From assembly GCA_016200765.1 (NCBI GenBank), contig JACQEC010000265.1:1-7711 (forward strand): DNA of 7,711 nucleotides. Direction: 5' to 3'. Within the stretch, counting starts at the first letter, position 1; each line of letters starts with the position of its first letter. Origin of the DNA: Chloroflexota bacterium (GTDB lineage: Bacteria; Chloroflexota; Anaerolineae; JACRMK01). Both the position numbers and the translations under genes were made by a program. The notes under the pieces are model-generated. The model made no database searches, was not told where the DNA came from, and saw nothing but the letters and a program-made list of their open reading frames with translations. Shown here piece by piece: positions 1 through 4,629 of this stretch.

Positions 1-28
1 ATGAAGAGAAAACCCGCTGAAGCGGGTT
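1..28 (-). terminator. Possible Rho-independent terminator, minus-strand reading
   Basis: A perfect 7-bp stem AACCCGC (11-17) / GCGGGTT (22-28) closes a TGAA tetraloop. Read on the minus strand it is followed by TTTTCTCTT, as an intrinsic terminator should be. On the plus strand no T-run follows. There is no convincing minus-strand gene to its right within the next kilobase, so either it ends a non-coding or antisense transcript, or it is a hairpin belonging to a plus-strand gene that ends left of the window. Confidence 0.4.
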
Positions 29-106
29 GAGACCGGTTCGCTCACTGCGCTGCGTCACGGGCAACCGGGTATCACGCAGAATCGTCGGAAACGTGAGATC
101 GTGTGC

Positions 107-177
107 GTAGGGGCGAAGCAGCGCGTCAGGCGGCGGTCTTGCAACGTGGTGATGTCCACGCGCGGCTTCGCCCCTAC
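107..177. repeat. 71-bp inverted-repeat element (GTAGGGGCG type)
   Basis: The arms GTAGGGGCGAAGC (107-119) and GCTTCGCCCCTAC (165-177) are perfect 13-bp inverted repeats. Inside them CGCG (122-125) pairs with CGCG (161-164), and CGTGG (145-149) pairs with CCACG (156-160) around a 6-nt loop. The right arm is therefore paired without a break from 156 to 177. The left arm carries a 2-nt bulge and a 19-nt bulge (126-144). Hairpins built on GTAGGGGCG/CGCCCCTAC are, to my recollection, dispersed in many copies in Chloroflexota and other environmental genomes. This copy looks like a non-autonomous REP- or MITE-like element. No target-site duplication is evident. Confidence 0.6.
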
Positions 178-195
178 AAGGCGCAGCCACGGCCA

Positions 196-216
196 GCCCC
201 CGATCCAGTCGGGGGC
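196..216. repeat. GC-rich hairpin, 8-bp stem
   Basis: GCCCCCGA (196-203) and TCGGGGGC (209-216) form a perfect 8-bp stem with a 5-nt loop. No T-run follows on either strand, so it is not an intrinsic terminator. It lies 18 bp to the right of the 71-bp inverted-repeat element and may be part of the same kind of dispersed repeat, but nothing shown here proves that. Confidence 0.45.
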
Positions 217-310
217 CAGCCATGCGGTTACCAAACAGCGTGCGGTGTGGCGGTTGCTCCGCCCCGACGAATCTGCGCTATACCCAAAGAAGGTAGAGCC
301 GGGATGGATA

Positions 311-328
311 GGCCCTTTGACAAAGGCC
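311..328. promoter_or_regulatory. Palindrome over the -35 box, candidate autoregulatory operator
   Basis: CCTTTG (314-319) and CAAAGG (321-326) are perfect inverted repeats around one central A. Allowing one bulged C, the arms extend to GGCC at 311-314 and GGCC at 325-328. The palindrome covers the -35 box. A weaker second inverted pair lies at 341-350 (ATAATTGTGC) and 364-374 (GCACGATTTAT), over the -10 and start region. Phd/YefM antitoxins usually repress their own operon by binding palindromes at the promoter, so these are the natural operator candidates. Binding is inferred. Confidence 0.45.
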
Positions 329-345
329 GGTGCGTCTGTGATAAT
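317..345 (+). promoter_or_regulatory. Sigma-70-type promoter of the toxin-antitoxin genes
   Basis: A perfect -35 TTGACA (317-322) is followed after exactly 17 bp by GATAAT (340-345), five of six matches to the -10 consensus. Transcription should begin near 352, about 40 nt before the antitoxin start codon. This is the best promoter in the window and fits its position ahead of the module. Confidence 0.75.
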
Positions 346-377
346 TGTGCTATTCATGCAATTGCACGATTTATCCG

Positions 378-384
378 AAGGGAG
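378..384 (+). promoter_or_regulatory. Ribosome binding site that fixes the antitoxin start
   Basis: AAGGGAG (378-384) stands 8 nt before the ATG at 393. An in-frame TTG at 345 would add 16 residues, but it sits inside the -10 box, upstream of any likely transcription start, so the ATG at 393 is preferred. Confidence 0.7.
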
Positions 385-392
385 CACCCCTC

Positions 393-692
393 ATGGAAAA
401 GACGGTCGGTGCTTTCGAGGCCCGCCGCAGTCTGGGCAAATTGATCGAAGAAGCCTACTATAAGAAAGATGCGATCATCATCGAGCGCTCCGGCAGGCCG
501 ATGGCGGTCATCGTCTCCATCGAAGACTATCAGACCTGGCAGAGGCTCGCCAAGGAGCAGGTCTTCACCTTACTGGAGACGGCTCAGCGGCGCAGTCAGG
601 ATGCGCCCGTGGCGAAGGTCGAGCGCGATGTGCGCGCCGCGCTGGCCGATTTGCGTCGCGAGAAGCGCCCGCGCAAACGGTCGGGGGCCTAG
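393..692 (+). CDS. Type II toxin-antitoxin system antitoxin, Phd/YefM family
   Basis: The 99-residue product is a probable antitoxin that binds and neutralises the PIN-domain protein encoded 12 bp downstream and represses their shared promoter. The N-terminal half has the Phd/YefM look: a start of the type V-G-A-F-E-A-R-R-S-L-G-K-L-I (about residues 5-18), then a strand-turn-strand with 'IIIERSGRPMAVIVSIEDY' (residues 28-46). That is the DNA-binding and dimerisation fold of the family. The C-terminal third (about 60-99) is charged and predicted helical, ending in a K/R-rich tail. In this family that part is typically disordered until it wraps the toxin. Start choice: the ATG has a good AAGGGAG site 8 nt upstream. 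Length is normal. The family call is from visible motifs. Pairing with the toxin is inferred from gene order. Confidence 0.85.
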   Translation: MEKTVGAFEARRSLGKLIEEAYYKKDAIIIERSGRPMAVIVSIEDYQTWQRLAKEQVFTLLETAQRRSQDAPVAKVERDVRAALADLRREKRPRKRSGA

Positions 693-704
693 CCCGCTGG
701 GCGT

Positions 705-1136
705 ATGCGCGCCGTCTTGGATGTCGGCCAGTATGTGAGCGCGACCATCCGCGCCGACGGACACCCTGCCCAGGTGCTGGCGGCCTGGCGAGACGGCCAG
801 TTTGAGCTGGTGAGGTCCCAGCCGATCCTGGACGACCTGCGACGGGTGCTGGCCTATCCGCGCATCCGCAAGTACCACCGTTTCAGCGACGAGGAGATTG
901 CCCTGTTCGTGGACGCCTTGGCCCTGGCCGCCCAACTGGCACCAGCCCATCTGGAGTTGAGGGGGGTTCCGGACGACCCCACGGACGACAAGGTTCTCGC
1001 TTGCGCGGTCGAAGGTCAGGCGGAATACATCGTGTCCAGCGACCAACACCTGCTGAAGATGGACGGCTACGAGCAGATCGCTATCGTGCCGCCTCGTCGG
1101 TTTCTGGAGCGATTACGACATACCCCAAGCAGATGA
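705..1136 (+). CDS. PIN-domain toxin-like ribonuclease (COG1569-type), altered DTN motif
   Basis: This 143-residue PIN-domain protein is a probable metal-dependent endoribonuclease toxin held in check by the preceding antitoxin. Family features seen are an N-terminal 'AVLDVGQYVSATI' (residues 3-15) with the first acidic residue D6, then 'SQPILDDLRRVL' (38-49) where an acidic residue (D43/D44) stands in for the usual E, then 'DPTDDKVLACA' (91-101) with D94/D95, and 'YIVSSDQHLL' (108-117) with D113. All four acidic positions appear filled. The usual D-T-N after the first strand is D-V-G, so the conserved Asn is lost. The ATG lies 12 bp after the antitoxin stop with only a weak ribosome binding site (CTGGGC), so translation probably depends on coupling. 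RNase activity is family knowledge and may be weakened by the substitution. Confidence 0.82.
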   Translation: MRAVLDVGQYVSATIRADGHPAQVLAAWRDGQFELVRSQPILDDLRRVLAYPRIRKYHRFSDEEIALFVDALALAAQLAPAHLELRGVPDDPTDDKVLACAVEGQAEYIVSSDQHLLKMDGYEQIAIVPPRRFLERLRHTPSR

Positions 1137-1146
1137 CCCCAGAATT

Positions 1147-1175
1147 TTGTGCCCCATAGCCGCTTACACTATAAT
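1147..1175 (+). promoter_or_regulatory. Promoter of the metallophosphoesterase gene
   Basis: A perfect -10 TATAAT (1170-1175) lies 17 bp after a poor -35 match TTGTGC (1147-1152). Transcription would start near 1182, about 29 nt before the GTG start codon. It suggests the phosphoesterase is transcribed independently of the toxin-antitoxin pair. Confidence 0.55.
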
Positions 1176-1210
1176 CCACCTTTGAGCCCTGAAAGAAAGA
1201 TTCCGCTATT

Positions 1211-1807
1211 GTGATTGCCCTCCCGAACCGCCTGGCCTTATTCGCCGATGCGCACGGCCACGTCGAACTGCTGCGGCAGGCTCTGCGCGTCTGCCGCCAT
1301 GAAGAGGTTGAAGAGATTGTGCTGCTCGGCGATCTGGTTGACCGGTCGGATCAGGCCGATGCCTGCGCGCTGGAACTGACCGGCTGGAAGGTGTCGGGCG
1401 TGTTCGGCAACCACGAACAACAGATGGTCGGCGCGCTGGTCATCGGCGACGACCTTGGCCTGCGCCCCGAAACGATAGACCTGTTTATGGGACTCGAGCC
1501 GACGATCGTGATTGACAGCATCTGCTTTTGCCATGACGGCCCCCCGCGCGCCAACCACCACGACGCCGGCCACTTTTTCAACCCCGCCGCCGCGCCGGCG
1601 GTCTTATCCTACCACATCGTCTTTTCGGGGCATACCCACTTCCGCCATGCGCGCGACGAGCGCGGCCCGCTCGAACTGAGCACGAACAGCATCACCATCC
1701 ACTCGCACCGGCACTACCTGATCAACCCCGGCGCGATGACGGCGGGGCAGTTCGCCATCTGGGATCGCGCGGCCGGCCTCGTGCGCTTTTTTACCGTCCG
1801 TCCCTAA
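1211..1807 (+). CDS. Calcineurin-like metallophosphoesterase
   Basis: The 198-residue product is a probable cytoplasmic dinuclear-metal phosphoesterase. All blocks of the calcineurin-like fold are present in order: D-A-H (D13, H15), G-D-L-V-D-R (D41, D44), G-N-H-E (N67, H68), an isolated metal-binding His in 'CHDGPP' (H108), and G-H-T-H (H141, H143). A closing 'LINPGAM' (170-176) matches the usual INPG turn after the GHTH block. The substrate cannot be read from sequence. Relatives cleave phosphodiesters, phosphoproteins or dinucleoside polyphosphates. The GTG start at 1211 follows a purine-rich GAAAGAAAGA (1191-1200) and gives an N-terminus directly before the first strand. No signal peptide or membrane segment is seen. 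It has its own promoter and does not look functionally linked to either neighbour. Confidence 0.88.
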   Translation: MIALPNRLALFADAHGHVELLRQALRVCRHEEVEEIVLLGDLVDRSDQADACALELTGWKVSGVFGNHEQQMVGALVIGDDLGLRPETIDLFMGLEPTIVIDSICFCHDGPPRANHHDAGHFFNPAAAPAVLSYHIVFSGHTHFRHARDERGPLELSTNSITIHSHRHYLINPGAMTAGQFAIWDRAAGLVRFFTVRP

Positions 1808-1931
1808 CCAACCGGAGACACGCCCGTTTCTTTGAGCGTCGGGCTGTCCTGGCCATACCGCGCGGACAGATGCTTTCGCGCAGGGAAATGACCCGTTGGC
1901 CTCTCACCCTTGAGGATAGAATTAGGGTAGA

Positions 1932-3359
1932 ATGACCGTACGCAAGACAAAGATTGTGGCGACGATTGGCCCGGCCTCGAGCGCCGAGACGCAGTTGGAG
2001 TCCCTGCTCACAGCCGGCGTTGACGTCGTGCGCCTGAACTTTTCGCACAGCACGCATGACGAGCACGCCGAGGTCATCGAGCGCACGCGCCGCGTCTCGG
2101 AGCGGTTGGGACTGCCCGTGGCGATCCTGCAAGACCTGCAAGGCCCCAAGGTGCGCACCGGCCGGCTGGCGGGCGGCAAGCCGCTGATCGTGAAAGACCA
2201 GGCAACCCTGACGATCACGACGCGCGATGTGGTCGGCGCAGATAATCTCGTCTCCACCACCTACCAGAACTTACCGCGTGATGTCCAACCGGACGATTGC
2301 ATTCTGATAGACGACGGTAACATCGAACTGCGCGCGCTGTCCGTCACCGCGCAGGATGTGGTCACGCAGGTCGTGCACGGCGGCGAGCTGGGCGAACACA
2401 AGGGCATCAACCTGCCGGGGGTTAACGTCTCGATTCCATCCTTATCGCCCAAAGATCGCGACGACCTCGCCTTCGGTCTGGCGCACGGGGTGGATTATGT
2501 GGCGATCAGTTTTGTGCGCCGCGCCGAGGACGTGATCGAGGCCAAGCAGTTGATCCAAGACCTGAACGGCGAGCCGGTGCCGGTCATCGCCAAGCTGGAA
2601 AAGCCGCAGGCGCTGGACAACCTCGAAGCCATCCTTGAAGTTGCCGATGGAGCCATGGTCGCGCGCGGCGATTTGGGCGTGGAGCTGTCGCCGCAGGAAG
2701 TGCCCATCGCGCAGAAGCGCATCATCGCCGCCGCCAACGAGCGGGGGCGCTGGGTGATTACTGCGACGCAGATGCTGGAATCCATGATCACCAACCCGCG
2801 CCCGACACGCGCCGAAGCCTCGGATGTCGCCAACGCCATCTTTGACGGCACCGACGCGGTCATGCTGTCGGCGGAGACCTCCAAGGGCGCATATCCGGCC
2901 TTGGCGGTGCGCACGATGGCGACCATTGCGCTGGAGGCTGAGCGGCATCTCGACCGCTGGGGGCTGTGGCGTGAGCGAAATGCGGTCACCGACGACGACG
3001 CGCGGGCGATTGCCAGCGCGGCCCGCGAGCTGGCCTACGAGCGCGCGGTCAAGGCGATCATCGCGTTCACGCGCTCCGGACGCACCGCGCGCCTGATGAG
3101 CAAAGAGCGCCCGGCCTGCCCCATCTATGCCTTCTCGCCGGACATCAAGGTCGTGCGGCGGCTGACGCTGGGCTGGAACATCACGCCGTTCAACTCGCCG
3201 TATGTGCAGACCGCCGAGGCGATGATCGCCAGCGCCGAAGAGGTAACGCTCTCGCGCGGACTGGTCGAGCGCGGCGATCAGGTGGTCTTTATCGGCAGTC
3301 TGCCGGTCACGGAACACGGTTCAACCAATTTTCTCAAGTTGCACCGCATCGGACAGTAG
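1932..3359 (+). CDS. pyk: Pyruvate kinase
   Basis: This is a complete 475-residue pyruvate kinase. It transfers phosphate from phosphoenolpyruvate to ADP, making pyruvate and ATP in the last step of glycolysis, in the cytoplasm. The N-terminus 'TKIVATIGPAS' and 'VRLNFSHS' (R34, N36, S38) are hallmarks. 'LQDLQGPKVRTG' (66-77, R75) follows, then the B-domain lid (about 80-165). The catalytic core has 'AKLEKPQAL' (K221 general acid, E223 metal ligand), 'VARGDLGVE' (D247 metal ligand) and 'ITATQMLESM' (276-285, T278). The C-terminal domain (about 350-475) carries 'FTRSGRTAR' (379-387), which matches the phosphate-binding loop of the allosteric site. There is no extra C-terminal PEP-utiliser domain as in some Firmicutes. 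The leader is unusual: AGGG (1924-1927) is only 4 nt before the ATG, and a TAGAAT box (1917-1922) is close enough that the mRNA may be almost leaderless. Confidence 0.97.
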   Translation: MTVRKTKIVATIGPASSAETQLESLLTAGVDVVRLNFSHSTHDEHAEVIERTRRVSERLGLPVAILQDLQGPKVRTGRLAGGKPLIVKDQATLTITTRDVVGADNLVSTTYQNLPRDVQPDDCILIDDGNIELRALSVTAQDVVTQVVHGGELGEHKGINLPGVNVSIPSLSPKDRDDLAFGLAHGVDYVAISFVRRAEDVIEAKQLIQDLNGEPVPVIAKLEKPQALDNLEAILEVADGAMVARGDLGVELSPQEVPIAQKRIIAAANERGRWVITATQMLESMITNPRPTRAEASDVANAIFDGTDAVMLSAETSKGAYPALAVRTMATIALEAERHLDRWGLWRERNAVTDDDARAIASAARELAYERAVKAIIAFTRSGRTARLMSKERPACPIYAFSPDIKVVRRLTLGWNITPFNSPYVQTAEAMIASAEEVTLSRGLVERGDQVVFIGSLPVTEHGSTNFLKLHRIGQ

Positions 3360-3364
3360 ATTTC

Positions 3365-3458
3365 CTTCACAATAAGGCGGGACTACGATGCGTGGTCAAA
3401 AAAGACTATCAAAAACTATCATCGCCACAACATATAGCGGTACTACCTTATTGTGAAG
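3365..3458. repeat. AT-rich 94-bp segment bounded by a perfect 13-bp inverted repeat
   Basis: CTTCACAATAAGG (3365-3377) and CCTTATTGTGAAG (3446-3458) are perfect inverted repeats enclosing 68 bp of unusually AT-rich DNA that includes two A-runs. Overlapping the inner ends is a near-perfect direct repeat, GCGGGACTAC (3377-3386) and GCGGTACTAC (3437-3446). The segment begins 5 bp after the pyruvate kinase stop. It could be a terminator with a large loop, a two-site operator, or a tiny MITE-like insertion. No target-site duplication and no clear T-run are seen, so none of these is proven. Confidence 0.6.
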
Positions 3459-3495
3459 CTTATCTAGTAGTTATCTGGATGAGGGAGGGAATCGC

Positions 3496-4608
3496 ATGAA
3501 ACAACGTATGACCCGTCGGGAATGGTTGAAATGGAGCGCGCTCGCGGGCGCGGGATTGGTCGCCGCGGCCTGCGGGCCGTTGAACGGGGAGGGAGATTCC
3601 GGCGCTAACACGAATCCGAGCGGGCAGAGCGGCGCCAGTTCCTCCACCGGCGCCAACGATGCGGCCGACCAGCGCGGCAGTGAAAACCCGGAGACAATCG
3701 GGCTGGGCAACTCGGTGAAGTATACCCGCAACGAGGATTTCTACGTCGTGGACATCGGCGCGGGCCACCCGGCGGTTGACGAAGCCTCGTGGCGGCTGAC
3801 GCTGGACGGCGGGGTGGAGAAGCCGCTCAAGCTGTCGTTGGCCGAGCTCAAGCAGCTGCCCAGTGTGACGCAGACCCGCACGTTCGAGTGCATCTCCAAC
3901 CCGGTCGGCGGGCCGCTGATCGGCAACGCGCTGTGGGTCGGCGTGCAGATGAAGCAGTTGTTGGCAATGGCGGGGATGAAGCCGGGCGCGAAAGAGTTGG
4001 TAGTGCGCGCCGCCGACGGCTTCCACACCAGCATCCCGATTGAACTGGCGATGCACGAGCACGCCCTGCTCGCCTACATGATGAACGGCGAGCCACTGCC
4101 GCGGGCGCACGGCTTCCCCCTGCGCTGTGTGTGGCCGGGGCGCTACGGGATGAAACAGCCGCGCTGGATCACGCGTATTGAGGTCATTGACAGCAATTAT
4201 CGCGGCTTTTGGGAACAGCAGGGCTGGAGCAACGACGCGTTCATCAAGATCAACTCGCAGATACTCGCGCCCAAATCACGCGAGGTCATCGCTACCCCCA
4301 CTTACACCGTGCGCGGGTTAGCCCATGCCGGGCTGGCAGGCGTCAAAAAGGTGGCCGTTAGCGCCGACGATGGCAAGACCTGGAACGAGGCCACGCTGAT
4401 TCGCGGCCCGGAGCCGAAGCCGCTCGTCTGGACCGAGTGGCGCTACGAGTGGCCGGTGCCTGCCGACGGGCGCTACACGCTGATCGCCCGCGCCACCGAC
4501 AACAACGACGGTCAGCAAGAAGGCATCGGCGACACGCTGTTGGGCGGCACCTTCCCCGACGGCACGAGCCGTATGCACGCGGTGACGGCGATTGTCAAGC
4601 GGGCGTAG
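3496..4608 (+). CDS. Tat-exported molybdopterin oxidoreductase, sulfite oxidase family
   Basis: The 370-residue product is a probable extracytoplasmic molybdenum-cofactor enzyme of the sulfite oxidase fold. The leader 'TRREWLKWSALAGAG' is a twin-arginine signal, needed to export a folded cofactor protein. It ends in 'VAAAC', so C26 may be lipidated (the -3 position is A rather than L/V/I). A G/S/N-rich linker (about 27-65) would tether the catalytic part. The Mo domain (about 75-250) has 'FECISNPVGG', with C132 the expected molybdenum ligand, and 'HGFPLRCVWPGRYGMK' (205-220) followed by 'RWITRIEV' (223-230), classic for the family. Residues about 255-368 are the Ig-like dimerisation domain ('SADDGKTWNEA', 'YTLIARATDNN'). 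A strong GGGAGGG site 6 nt before the ATG supports this start. No cytochrome or maturation partner is adjacent. The true substrate is unknown; sulfite oxidation is a family-level guess. Confidence 0.88.
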   Translation: MKQRMTRREWLKWSALAGAGLVAAACGPLNGEGDSGANTNPSGQSGASSSTGANDAADQRGSENPETIGLGNSVKYTRNEDFYVVDIGAGHPAVDEASWRLTLDGGVEKPLKLSLAELKQLPSVTQTRTFECISNPVGGPLIGNALWVGVQMKQLLAMAGMKPGAKELVVRAADGFHTSIPIELAMHEHALLAYMMNGEPLPRAHGFPLRCVWPGRYGMKQPRWITRIEVIDSNYRGFWEQQGWSNDAFIKINSQILAPKSREVIATPTYTVRGLAHAGLAGVKKVAVSADDGKTWNEATLIRGPEPKPLVWTEWRYEWPVPADGRYTLIARATDNNDGQQEGIGDTLLGGTFPDGTSRMHAVTAIVKRA

Positions 4609-4629
4609 GCTGTTGGGGCGGAGCCTACG
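4604..4629. terminator. Shared hairpin between two convergent genes
   Basis: CGTAGGCT (4604-4611) and AGCCTACG (4622-4629) form a perfect 8-bp stem with a 10-nt loop. The left arm contains the TAG stop of the plus-strand oxidoreductase (4606-4608). The right arm contains the TAG stop of the minus-strand VanW gene (4625-4627). The position fits a bidirectional transcription stop, but neither side has a T-run, so it would be a non-canonical or Rho-assisted terminator. Confidence 0.5.

Larger units (their letters stand above)
1..392. other. Non-coding, hairpin-rich leader region
   Basis: No credible gene lies here. The open frames on both strands are rich in R, P, G and C, overlap each other, lack a ribosome binding site and match no family I recognise. 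The stretch instead holds a small hairpin at 11-28, a pair of short inverted repeats at 50-55/74-79, a 71-bp inverted-repeat element at 107-177, a GC hairpin at 196-216, another small stem at 249-253/259-263, and the promoter of the downstream toxin-antitoxin genes at 317-345. The density of hairpins suggests a spacer that has collected dispersed repeats, rather than a decayed gene. This is inference. Confidence 0.6.

Noticed and set aside
55..387. A 110-codon open frame on the minus strand across the leader region, and two plus-strand frames of similar length.
   Set aside because: They overlap each other, run through the inverted-repeat element and the toxin-antitoxin promoter, have no ribosome binding site, and their composition is typical of chance frames in GC-rich DNA.
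345..392. A 16-residue N-terminal extension of the antitoxin from an in-frame TTG.
   Set aside because: The TTG lies in the -10 region before the likely transcription start. The ATG at 393 has a good ribosome binding site and gives the normal family N-terminus.
1808..1931. Possible terminator after the phosphoesterase gene, GCCCG (1822-1826) with CGGGC (1840-1844).
   Set aside because: Only 5 bp with a 13-nt loop and no T-run; too weak to call.
2442..3317. A 291-codon open frame antisense to pyruvate kinase.
   Set aside because: It is a shadow of a strongly conserved gene in GC-rich DNA; its R/H/D-rich product has no recognisable motif.
3378..3445. Short A-rich direct repeats (AAAAAGACTATC / AAAAACTATC) as CRISPR-like or iteron repeats.
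   Set aside because: Only two imperfect copies with no regular spacing and no cas or replication gene nearby.
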